Shown here: positions 1-6,316 of the stretch, one piece after another
Position numbering within the stretch: the stretch's first letter is position 1
How the letters are laid out: every line of letters starts with the position of its first letter
NCBI GenBank assembly: GCA_016297695.1
Contig: JAEDGC010000075.1
Coordinates: 1 to 6,431 of the forward strand
Source of the DNA: Bacilli bacterium
Lineage (GTDB): Bacteria; Bacillota_I; Bacilli_A; RF39; UBA660
DNA length: 6,431 bases
Direction: 5' to 3'
The notes under the pieces: generated by a model
Databases searched by the model: none
What the model was told of the DNA's origin: nothing
Seen by the model: only the letters and a program-made list of their open reading frames with translations
Program-made: the position numbers and the translations under genes

Positions 1-96
1 CATAAATTTAATTAAAACCCCCTGTACCATCTGTCTAAAAATTTGACAAATTGCCCTTAGATAGAAAAGTGATAAACATCTTTTTTCTTCTTCTCA

Positions 97-131
97 AGCG
101 TTTATTATGTATCCTTATTTTTCTTTTGCAA
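97..131 (-). promoter_or_regulatory. Candidate leftward promoter for the next gene beyond the left edge
   Basis: On the minus strand a -35-like TTGCAA (131-126) is followed after 17 nt by ATAATA (108-103), or after 16 nt by CATAAT. This would place a start near 97. It sits just after the suf terminator, where a new transcription unit is expected. The leader down to position 4 has no long open frame. A purine-rich AGGGGG (23-18) precedes an ATG at 3-1, which may be the start codon of the next gene, although its 14-nt spacing is longer than ideal. Seen in sequence, but matches of this kind are common in AT-rich DNA, so confidence is modest. Confidence 0.4.
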
Positions 132-135
132 GAAT

Positions 136-152
136 TTCGACAATCATCGACA
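136..152 (-). promoter_or_regulatory. Tandem direct repeat resembling two Spo0A (0A) boxes
   Basis: Read on the minus strand, TGTCGAT (152-146) and TGTCGAA (142-136) form a direct repeat with a 10-bp period, one helical turn. TGTCGAA is the core of the Spo0A binding site known from Bacillus and Clostridium. Both copies lie immediately upstream of the candidate -35 at 131-126, about -39 to -55 from the predicted start, which is where Spo0A activates promoters of the spoIIG type. The fit of motif, spacing and position is suggestive. Regulation by Spo0A is inference, since no Spo0A gene is visible here. Confidence 0.35.
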
Positions 153-177
153 AAAAAAATTCACGAAAGTGAATTTT
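152..177 (-). terminator. Intrinsic terminator of the suf operon
   Basis: A perfect 9-bp stem, AAAATTCAC (177-169 on the minus strand) against GTGAATTTT (164-156), closes a 4-nt loop. It runs directly into a T tract extending to 152. It begins 15 nt after the sufU stop codon. In the plus direction the stem is followed only by ACATTA, so it should work mainly leftward. Confidence 0.88.
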
Positions 178-192
178 ACATTATATCTCCAT

Positions 193-618
193 TTATTTTT
201 TTATCTGTTCTAAAGCTTTTTTGATTCCTAAATACGGAAGTAGGGCACAATGTTTTCTATTTGCTTGTTTGTATATATTATCATACACTATTGCTTCGTT
301 TAATAATTCTTCATTATATTCTTTTTCATTAACCATATTATCAAATTCATTCATAAAAATAATTGCTTCATTAATTGTTTTTCCAATTAAATTATGAATC
401 ATAATAGATGTAGATGAAGTTGAAATAGCACACGCCTCTCCATCAAATTTTATATCTTTAATAATACCGTCATCTATTAAAACATATATATCTAAATTAT
501 CAATACAACTTTCATTATTAGTATTAACTTTTATATATCTATCATCATCAACTTTTTCTTTATTCATTGGATTTTGATAATTTTCTAATATTACTTCTCT
601 TTTTAAATTTTCGTCCAT
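193..618 (-). CDS. sufU: SufU, zinc-dependent sulfurtransferase partner of SufS
   Basis: This 141-aa cytoplasmic protein belongs to the IscU/NifU N-terminal fold, SufU branch. In Bacillota SufU accepts persulfide sulfur from the SufS active-site cysteine by Zn-ligand exchange and hands it to the SufBCD scaffold. All four expected ligands are visible: Cys38 and Asp40 in NESCID, Cys63 in the GEACAIS motif, and Cys124 in RKHC. The 61-residue distance between Cys63 and Cys124 fits SufU, which carries an insertion absent from true IscU, so SufU is preferred. Its ATG shares one base with the sufS stop (TAATG), indicating translational coupling. A weak SD (GAGAG) lies 8 nt upstream inside sufS. It is the last gene of the operon, whereas in most Bacillota sufB follows here. 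Confidence 0.94.
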   Translation of the reverse strand: MDENLKREVILENYQNPMNKEKVDDDRYIKVNTNNESCIDNLDIYVLIDDGIIKDIKFDGEACAISTSSTSIMIHNLIGKTINEAIIFMNEFDNMVNEKEYNEELLNEAIVYDNIYKQANRKHCALLPYLGIKKALEQIKK

Positions 619-1814
619 TATAACATCTCTCTTAATATTTTATTTTTATCACTAAGTAATTTAACTAGTAAGTCTATTTCTTCTTTCGTATTGTAGAAAT
701 ATAAACTAACTCTTAAGGTATTTGCAACATTTGTAGCACTTTTCAAAACTTTAGCACAATGATTACCAGCACGAACACAAATATGATATTTATTCAAATA
801 ATAGGCAACATCTTGTGAGAATATTCCATCGACATTAAATGCTACTATTCCACTATCACTTTCAACGTTTATTATGTCAATGTGTGGTATTTTTATTAAA
901 TTATCTACTAAATATTTTCTTAAACTAACTTCATGTTTATGAATATTTTCTAAACCAATACTTTTTAAATACTTTATAGCTTGTCCAAGTCCAATTGCAC
1001 CAGCAATATTTGGAGTACCTGCTTCTAATCTATGTGGAAGTTGTTTTAAATAAACATTATCTTCATCATCAAATGATTCATTCATTCCACCACCAAGATT
1101 TGTTGGAATTAATTTGTCAAGCAGTTCTTTTTTACCATATAAAACCCCTATTCCAGTTGGTCCACACATCTTATGACCAGAGAAAGCTAAAAAATCAATA
1201 TCGCTATCTACTACATTTGTTTTTAAATGGGGAACACTTTGGGCTCCATCAACAACAACAAAAGCATTATTATCATGAGCAAGCTTTGTTATTTCTTTAA
1301 TAGGTCTTATATCTCCAACTACATTAGTAATTTCAGCTAATGCTATTAACTTAGTATTTTCATTTATAACTCTTTTAACATTTTCAATAGTTACGTAATA
1401 ATTATCATCAAGGGGAATATAAACAATTTTACAGCCAATTTCTTTCGCAAGTCTAAACCATGGCATAACATTTGAAGCATGTTCACTTTTAGTAATTACT
1501 ATTTCATCGCCCTCTTCTAAATATTGTCTAAAAAATCCCGTTGCTATCATATTTAATGAATCTGTAGATCCGCTAGTAAAAACTATTTCTTCTCTATATC
1601 TAGCATTAATAAAATCTTTTATTTCATCACGAGCATTTTCATATTCATAATCAACTTTTAAAGATAAATCATAATCTCCACGGTGAGCATTAGCTGAATA
1701 ATCTCTATAATATTCTGTAATTTTATCTATTACACATTGGGGTTTTAAACTAGTTGCACCACTGTCTAAATATATTAATCCATCTTTTAAAATAGGAAAA
1801 TCTTGTCTATGCAA
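618..1814 (-). CDS. sufS: SufS, class II cysteine desulfurase (PLP enzyme)
   Basis: SufS converts cysteine to alanine and holds the sulfur as a persulfide for transfer to SufU. It is an aminotransferase class V, fold-type I PLP enzyme of about 400 aa, normal for the family. Residues, numbered from the upstream GTG at 1823: phosphate-binding TSGST at 83-87, SEH at 113-115, cofactor-binding Asp in VDGAQ near 192, Schiff-base Lys218 in SGHK, and active Cys356 in RAGNHCA. The short loop around Cys356 fits group II (SufS) rather than IscS/NifS. I place the start at TTG 1814-1812, because a full AGGAGG (1828-1823) lies 8 nt upstream. The alternative GTG at 1823 overlaps that SD and cannot use it. 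This gives 398 aa. It starts 17 nt after the sufD stop and overlaps sufU by one base. Confidence 0.95.
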   Translation of the reverse strand: MHRQDFPILKDGLIYLDSGATSLKPQCVIDKITEYYRDYSANAHRGDYDLSLKVDYEYENARDEIKDFINARYREEIVFTSGSTDSLNMIATGFFRQYLEEGDEIVITKSEHASNVMPWFRLAKEIGCKIVYIPLDDNYYVTIENVKRVINENTKLIALAEITNVVGDIRPIKEITKLAHDNNAFVVVDGAQSVPHLKTNVVDSDIDFLAFSGHKMCGPTGIGVLYGKKELLDKLIPTNLGGGMNESFDDEDNVYLKQLPHRLEAGTPNIAGAIGLGQAIKYLKSIGLENIHKHEVSLRKYLVDNLIKIPHIDIINVESDSGIVAFNVDGIFSQDVAYYLNKYHICVRAGNHCAKVLKSATNVANTLRVSLYFYNTKEEIDLLVKLLSDKNKILREML

Positions 1815-1828
1815 TTTTTTCACCTCCT
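1812..1828 (-). promoter_or_regulatory. Strong RBS deciding a TTG start for sufS
   Basis: On the minus strand AGGAGG (1828-1823) is followed by 8 nt and then TTG (1814-1812). The in-frame GTG (1823-1821) is embedded in the SD itself (AGGAGGTG). Standard SD spacing therefore favours the TTG. Confidence 0.75.
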
Positions 1829-1831
1829 AAT

Positions 1832-2497
1832 TTAATTTTTATCTATCAATTCATTCATTTCTGTATTCAAAATACTTTTAACAAATCCTAAAATAATTAA
1901 CTTTTTGGCTTCGTCATTATCTATACCTTTTGAATTTAAATAAAATAAATAATCTTTATTAATATTTCCAATAGTAGAATTATGATTAGCAATAACTTCA
2001 TTACTATTTATAAACATATTTGGATTTATTTTAATAAAACCATTTTCTAAATTTAATCCTCTTAAATCTTCATTAAATTCATTATTAGTTGTTTTTTCTT
2101 TAACAAATCCATTACTATCAATAATAGCTGTAGCATTCTTATAACATATTCCTCTTATTTTTATACTACTATTTATATCATTACCTAAAATATTATTATT
2201 TATCACAACTTTACAATTTTCATTATTTATAAATGAATAATTAAAATTTAGTTTAGATTCATCATAATTATCTATTTTAATAACTTTATTCTCAAATACA
2301 TTATCAGAAAACATATAATAATTTAATGTACTATTTTTTTCAATTTCTATATTTAAATTCAAATTTTTATTTTTATTAAAATCATAGATATTAACATTTC
2401 CTAATATTTTTAAATTAACATCTTCAACATTAATTATAATCTTGCAATTTTGATTTTCTATTGTAAAATCTTTTGTGTTTATATTTATTGTATTCAT
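1832..2497 (-). CDS. sufD: Short SufD-like Fe-S scaffold subunit (SufB/SufD family)
   Basis: SufD pairs with SufB and SufC in the SufBCD scaffold that builds Fe-S clusters. This 221-aa protein aligns by eye with the C-terminal part of SufB/SufD proteins. It has a beta-rich core, then LRGLNL (145-150), a Pro-containing strand (INPN, 157-160), NHNSTIG (171-177) and the diagnostic C-terminal helix YLFYLNSKGI (183-192) followed by DNDEAKKL. His172 matches the conserved SufD histidine, while the cysteine typical of the SufB core motif is absent, so SufD is preferred over SufB. Usual SufD is about 400-450 aa, so the N-terminal helical half is missing. No in-frame extension is possible, because sufC ends 28 nt upstream. 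The protein is very Asn/Ile/Lys-rich and no clear SD precedes the ATG. Three cysteines (18, 95, 118) lie outside recognised motifs. Confidence 0.8.
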   Translation of the reverse strand: MNTININTKDFTIENQNCKIIINVEDVNLKILGNVNIYDFNKNKNLNLNIEIEKNSTLNYYMFSDNVFENKVIKIDNYDESKLNFNYSFINNENCKVVINNNILGNDINSSIKIRGICYKNATAIIDSNGFVKEKTTNNEFNEDLRGLNLENGFIKINPNMFINSNEVIANHNSTIGNINKDYLFYLNSKGIDNDEAKKLIILGFVKSILNTEMNELIDKN

Positions 2498-2525
2498 AAT
2501 CTAAGTTTATTACAATAATATTGAC

Positions 2526-3245
2526 CTAAATATTATTAAATCCGTTTTCTTCTACATAATTTGCAAGATTATAATCTCCTGATTTTTTAATCATTCCATC
2601 TTTTAAGATATGAACAAAATCAGGTTTTATATTTTCTAATATTTGTTTATGATGTGTAATTATTAAAATACTTGGTTTATATTTTTCATAATATTTCATA
2701 ATTGATTCTTCTACTGTTTTTAATGAATCAACATCTAACCCTGAATCTATTTCATCTAAAATTATAAAATTAGGTTCTAGCATCCATAAATGAATTAATT
2801 CGTTTTTTTTCTTTTCGCCACCAGACATTCCTAAATTTATTTCTCTATGCAAAAAGTTTTCTGGAATATTTAATTCATTACATATTTCTTTAGCTTTTTT
2901 ACTAAATTCAAAAATATTTAATTTTTTACCGCTTGCATTTAATACAGTTCTTAGCATTTCAGCATTAGTAATACCTTCTAATTCAATTGGATTTTGATTA
3001 ATTAAAAATATTCCCTCTTTAGCTATATTAGATGTTTCTTCATTGGTTATATTTTTATTATTAAAAATAATAGTTCCTTTTTTTAAATAATTTTTATCAT
3101 TAAGTATGACCTTACACAATGTTGATTTTCCAACTCCATTTGGACCCATTATAGCATGAATTTCCCCATCATTTATTTTTAAATTTAAATCATTTAATAT
3201 TTTTTTATCTTCTGTCTGTATAGATAAATTTTTAATTTCTAACAT
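2526..3245 (-). CDS. sufC: SufC, ABC-type ATPase of the SUF system
   Basis: SufC is the soluble ATPase whose dimerisation drives rearrangement of the SufB/SufD scaffold. From ATG 3245 it is 239 aa, slightly shorter than the usual 245-250. Walker A is GPNGVGKST (34-42), with a Q-loop Gln near 84 (NQNP). The signature MSGGEKKK (140-147) carries the EKKK/EKKR extension typical of SufC. Walker B is FIILDEIDSG (160-169) and the H-loop is TH198H. No transmembrane segment is seen, so it is not a transporter ATPase. I chose ATG 3245 because GGGTG (3256-3252) lies 6 nt upstream and MLEIKNL is the usual SufC start. The GTG three codons earlier (3254) overlaps that SD. It is the first gene of the suf operon; sufD follows after 28 nt. 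Confidence 0.95.
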   Translation of the reverse strand: MLEIKNLSIQTEDKKILNDLNLKINDGEIHAIMGPNGVGKSTLCKVILNDKNYLKKGTIIFNNKNITNEETSNIAKEGIFLINQNPIELEGITNAEMLRTVLNASGKKLNIFEFSKKAKEICNELNIPENFLHREINLGMSGGEKKKNELIHLWMLEPNFIILDEIDSGLDVDSLKTVEESIMKYYEKYKPSILIITHHKQILENIKPDFVHILKDGMIKKSGDYNLANYVEENGFNNI

Positions 3246-3254
3246 AAAAAACAC

Positions 3255-3292
3255 CCAGGTTTATTTTATCACATTATTATAATTATTTCATT
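3255..3292 (-). promoter_or_regulatory. Likely promoter region of the suf operon
   Basis: This short gap between the upstream terminator and sufC is where suf transcription should start. On the minus strand an extended -10, TG-T-GATAAA (3273-3265), and a consensus TATAAT (3281-3276) are both present. No good -35 accompanies either one; the best for the first is TTAATG at 18 nt. No operator palindrome was recognised. If neither works, suf would depend on readthrough of the terminator at 3293-3320. Confidence 0.4.
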
Positions 3293-3320
3293 AAAAAACA
3301 TCTTATTTTCCATAAGATGT
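3293..3320 (-). terminator. Intrinsic terminator whose stem includes the stop codon of the TasA-like gene
   Basis: A perfect 9-bp stem, ACATCTTAT (3320-3312 on the minus strand) with ATAAGATGT (3306-3298), closes a 5-nt loop and is followed by six Ts (3298-3293). The TAA stop (3305-3303) of the 181-aa gene lies inside the 3' arm, so translating ribosomes would reach the hairpin. It separates the surface-protein operon from suf. Confidence 0.85.
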
Positions 3321-3848
3321 TGTAACAGTTATTTTAGCTTCAAAAGTTTTATTTGAAGCACTTTCTACCGTTTCATTTTCATCAATCCACATTCTTATAT
3401 TATATGAATTAGTATTATTGACATTAATTACATCATTTGTAATTAAATAGCTTTTTGTTGCATCTTCTAAACTTTTTTCTGTTGTACCTAACGTATTTAA
3501 TTTAACTGGATTATTTCCATTTAAACTTAATTTTATTTGAGAAGGATCAAATGAATTAGTTGTATTTAATATTTCTAAATTAATTTGAACATTTTGATTT
3601 ACACTACAATTGTTTTTTAAAGTAAAATTAAAAGGTGCTGAATTTAATCCTTCAATATCAGTTATTGGATAAGCATTTTCTAAACTAATATAAGAATTTT
3701 CAGTAAGAGTAGTATCAAAGCAAGAAACTTTTAAAATGTTACTTTGATTTTGTTCGCTACCAATCGCCCATTTGGAAAATGTAAAATTGATTACTAAAAT
3801 TAATAAAACAATCACACAACAAAAAATAAATAAATTTTTCTTTTTCAT
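3303..3848 (-). CDS. TasA/CalY-like membrane-anchored or secreted surface protein, short form
   Basis: This 181-aa protein has a Lys-rich N-terminus, one hydrophobic segment (about 6-24) and then FSKWAIGSEQNQ, resembling the SipW-type signal region of TasA/camelysin-like proteins (compare SYALF in the 463-aa neighbour). The remainder is predicted beta-rich and extracytoplasmic. Residues 60-93 (P-I-T-D..GL..., then FNFTLKN) and 150-157 (RMWIDE) match the 463-aa protein at its residues 71-103 and 178-183, so the two share a module. Cys43 and Cys81 could form a disulfide outside the membrane. A good SD (GAGGTG) sits just before the ATG and overlaps the stop of the HD gene, indicating coupling. 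The role is inferred: a fibre or matrix subunit. No SipW peptidase or sortase is visible in the window. Confidence 0.7.
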   Translation of the reverse strand: MKKKNLFIFCCVIVLLILVINFTFSKWAIGSEQNQSNILKVSCFDTTLTENSYISLENAYPITDIEGLNSAPFNFTLKNNCSVNQNVQINLEILNTTNSFDPSQIKLSLNGNNPVKLNTLGTTEKSLEDATKSYLITNDVINVNNTNSYNIRMWIDENETVESASNKTFEAKITVTTSYGK

Positions 3849-3857
3849 TATTTCACC

Positions 3858-4616
3858 TCACAATTTTATATTAGATTCTAAAAAATCTTTGGCTTTTAAT
3901 TCAATTATTTTAAATTGAGTATCATCAGATAATACTTTTTTTAATAATTCTAATTTAATATCTATAACTTTTAAATCATAAATAATTTTAAAAGATATTC
4001 TATAATTAATATCAAAAATATATGATAAATAAAATATAATATCTTCTGCTATATTTGTAACCATGTTTGCATCTAACATTTTTTCACTAATAAAACTATC
4101 AATTATAGAATTATTTAATTTTACTTTTTGACTATAATCATAATCTAAAGTTAAAGATTTCTCATTATATGGATTAAATTGCGTATTTAAAATATCTAAC
4201 TTGTCAGCATCACGAACAACTTTCAATACTTTTATCGTAAGTTCATCTAAATCATCAGTAATATCTTTCTTATTATGATATTTAACTACATTAAGAACAA
4301 TATCCTTATATTTTTTATCTACGTATTTTAAAATATAATCATTTTTATTTAATATTTCATATCCTAAATCTCCATGATCTATTTCATGCCATGAATGATA
4401 TTTAGTCCATTCTTCAAATCTTGCTATATCATGTAATAAAGAACAAACACAAGCAAGATACTTTTCTTCTTCAGTGAATTTTTCACTTTCACAAATAGTT
4501 TTTGTAAATTCTAAAACTCTAAAAGTATGATCATATTTATATCTATTTTGAAGAACATTTAAATCATAATTAGTTACATAATTTTCAAATTCTTTTATGC
4601 ATTTATCAAATTGCAT
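3858..4616 (-). CDS. HD-domain metal-dependent phosphohydrolase, substrate unknown
   Basis: This 252-aa soluble protein carries a complete HD signature: His30 (YDHTFRV), His62-Asp63 (SLLHDIARFE), His81 (DHGDLG), His114 (KYHNK) and Asp136/Asp138 (RDADKLD). HD proteins are metal-dependent phosphohydrolases acting on nucleotides or phosphoesters. LLHDIARFE with a following DHG..G is typical of a widespread, uncharacterised Bacillota subgroup, so no substrate is assigned. The C-terminal third (about 165-252) is predicted helical and not recognised. No GGDEF, RelA/SpoT synthetase or RNA-binding domain is attached. The ATG shares one base with the preceding stop (TAATG), and a strong SD GGAGG lies at 4625-4621 inside that gene. 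The stop (TGA) overlaps the SD of the next gene. Tight coupling on both sides makes it a genuine operon member. Confidence 0.85.
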   Translation of the reverse strand: MQFDKCIKEFENYVTNYDLNVLQNRYKYDHTFRVLEFTKTICESEKFTEEEKYLACVCSLLHDIARFEEWTKYHSWHEIDHGDLGYEILNKNDYILKYVDKKYKDIVLNVVKYHNKKDITDDLDELTIKVLKVVRDADKLDILNTQFNPYNEKSLTLDYDYSQKVKLNNSIIDSFISEKMLDANMVTNIAEDIIFYLSYIFDINYRISFKIIYDLKVIDIKLELLKKVLSDDTQFKIIELKAKDFLESNIKL

Positions 4617-4903
4617 TATTTTCCTCCTGAATAATCCTCAACAAAAAATGGTTTTAAAATATATGTTTCTGTATCAGCATATTTAATAACTACAATCTTA
4701 TATAGAGTATAATTATAAACAGTTATATCACGTCCATTTTTTTGATAATTTTTTTCTTCTTTATATCCGACTGGTTTATTTCCATTTTTTACATCATTAA
4801 AATTACTATAACTGAAGTACACTAATAATGTAAATAATATAACAGCACATAAAGCTATACATCCTACTATTATATTAAATATATTAAATTTCTTTTCTTT
4901 CAT
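4616..4903 (-). CDS. Small single-pass membrane protein, function unknown
   Basis: I do not recognise this protein. From ATG 4903 it is 95 aa: a Lys-rich cytoplasmic start (MKEKKFN), one transmembrane helix (about 7-31, with two Cys), then a 60-residue polar, Tyr/Lys-rich tail predicted outside the cell by the positive-inside rule, ending in DYSGGK. The ATG at 4903 is preferred because GGGTG (4914-4910) lies 6 nt upstream; a GTG at 4912 overlaps that SD. The SD also overlaps the stop of the 463-aa gene, and its own stop overlaps the HD start. It may be an accessory or assembly factor for the two TasA-like proteins, by context only. Confidence 0.7.
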   Translation of the reverse strand: MKEKKFNIFNIIVGCIALCAVILFTLLVYFSYSNFNDVKNGNKPVGYKEEKNYQKNGRDITVYNYTLYKIVVIKYADTETYILKPFFVEDYSGGK

Positions 4904-4914
4904 AAACTTCACCC

Positions 4915-6306
4915 TTAATATTCTATATATTTTTTATCTACTTCGATTGTAGGACGAACACCATGGTAAATCACATTATTGACAGGGTAGTTACCAACAT
5001 AACGGCTTCCACTACTCACAGACCACACATTAACAGAATAAGACGAAAGAGTTTCTAACAAGATACCATACGTTTTTAATGATTCACTTGAATATTTTGT
5101 ATTTTCCATTAAAAACTTGCATTTTGTGCTTAATTCACCAATATCAACATTTCCAACTACAAATTCACATCCTTGATTTACTTCTTGAGTAGTAAGTAAT
5201 CTTGTGGCATATCCTTCATAACTAAATTCTGATACTCTTATTGTTCCCAATTCATCTGTTATATCTCTTGTTGTTGATTTTAAGCTAACATTACTCCACT
5301 GGCTTGTTGTTGGCAATTGCGCTATTGCTGTTTGAGGTCCTAAATAATTAGAAGAATCAGTATTATATGCATATGTTGTTGAATTGTTTGGTTCGCCTCC
5401 ACTGACATTATTATAGTAGATTAATACTGCTGTGTCAGAGTCATTTGTAACACCATTTGTCATATCTGATACATAATAAAATCTTTCAGTTTGGGCATCA
5501 TATGTTCCATCTCCATTGACATCACAATCAAAGGCATCTCCACTTGCTAGTGTTCCACTTGTTCCTAGATTACCATAAGTGATAGTATCTCCTTCAGCAT
5601 ATCCATCTCCTGCACAATTATATGATGTTTGACTACATACTTCTGTATGTAATGTTGTTGCTCTTTTACATACAATTTTTTCTTCTTGACCTGTTACATA
5701 ACTTGCTACTTCTAATTTTAAATATATATACTTACCAATGTTACTAGTATCAATGTCCTCATCTAACCATATTCTTAACTTATGTGAATTAATTGTATTA
5801 TTAGCATCAACACTTCCAGTATATATATTATATTTTTTAACGCCATTTTCTTCTTTACTTACTTTATCTGATATTTTATAAATTGAATTACTATTATCAT
5901 CATTTACTTGTAAATTGTATTTTATTAAACTTAAATCTTCAAATATTTCACCATCTATTGCTCCAGATGCTTTATCTTCATTATATCCGGCATAATTTAT
6001 ATAAATATATACATTATAAGTTACTGGTAAATTTCCTGTATTTTTTACACTAAATTCATAACCATTTTGAGTTAAACCAGCATCATTACTCATAGGTAAT
6101 AATTGATCATATGTGTCTCCTGAAATATAACCATTATTACTTGAATATTCTACTTGTAAAGTACCCGTAGTTACTACTTGATTATTAGTATTATCTGTTA
6201 CTTGCATAAATAATGCATAAGATATTCCTAGTACAACCACTAGAAGTATTACTACTACTATAATCATTACTTTTGTCTCTCTTTTTATTATTTTTAAATA
6301 TCTCAT
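4915..6306 (-). CDS. Large TasA/SipW-type surface protein with Cys-containing C-terminal region
   Basis: This 463-aa protein starts with a basic stretch and a hydrophobic helix (about 12-33) ending GISYALF, then NNQVVTTGTLQVEY. This is the pattern of SipW-dependent signal peptides and of TasA/camelysin-like proteins. Residues 45-205 form a beta-rich module shared with the 181-aa gene (GL....EFSVKN at 78-89, RIWLDE at 178-183). The C-terminal region (about 210-463) has six Cys (213, 224, 231, 261, 380, 396), a calcium-loop-like DCDVNGDGTYD (260-270), and a final GVRPTIEV block (449-456). From memory of the family, that ending resembles DUF6273/C-type-lectin-like domains found in uncultured Bacillota surface proteins. 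That link is tentative. The start at ATG 6306 has GGTGA just upstream and a promoter about 20 nt away. It is the first gene of a four-gene operon. The role is inferred: an adhesive or tip-like fibre subunit. Confidence 0.72.
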   Translation of the reverse strand: MRYLKIIKRETKVMIIVVVILLVVVLGISYALFMQVTDNTNNQVVTTGTLQVEYSSNNGYISGDTYDQLLPMSNDAGLTQNGYEFSVKNTGNLPVTYNVYIYINYAGYNEDKASGAIDGEIFEDLSLIKYNLQVNDDNSNSIYKISDKVSKEENGVKKYNIYTGSVDANNTINSHKLRIWLDEDIDTSNIGKYIYLKLEVASYVTGQEEKIVCKRATTLHTEVCSQTSYNCAGDGYAEGDTITYGNLGTSGTLASGDAFDCDVNGDGTYDAQTERFYYVSDMTNGVTNDSDTAVLIYYNNVSGGEPNNSTTYAYNTDSSNYLGPQTAIAQLPTTSQWSNVSLKSTTRDITDELGTIRVSEFSYEGYATRLLTTQEVNQGCEFVVGNVDIGELSTKCKFLMENTKYSSESLKTYGILLETLSSYSVNVWSVSSGSRYVGNYPVNNVIYHGVRPTIEVDKKYIEY

Positions 6307-6316
6307 AGTATCACCA

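Noticed and set aside
35..79. Possible 14-residue leader peptide on the minus strand (ATG at 79-77, TAG at 37-35)
   Set aside because: No run of regulatory codons, no attenuator-like pair of hairpins and only a vague purine-rich SD. It is likely a chance frame in the leader.
193..618. IscU rather than SufU
   Set aside because: The Cys63-Cys124 spacing reflects the SufU-type insertion. The Cys-x-Asp ligand pattern and the partner SufS also point to SufU.
995..1300. 101-codon open frame on the plus strand
   Set aside because: It lies wholly antisense within sufS, whose catalytic motifs are intact. Its His/Gln/Leu-rich composition is typical of a shadow frame and it has no convincing RBS.
2498..2525. 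Small inverted repeat CAATA-T-TATTG between sufC and sufD
   Set aside because: A one-base loop cannot form a hairpin and there is no T tract. It is probably just an AT-rich spacer.
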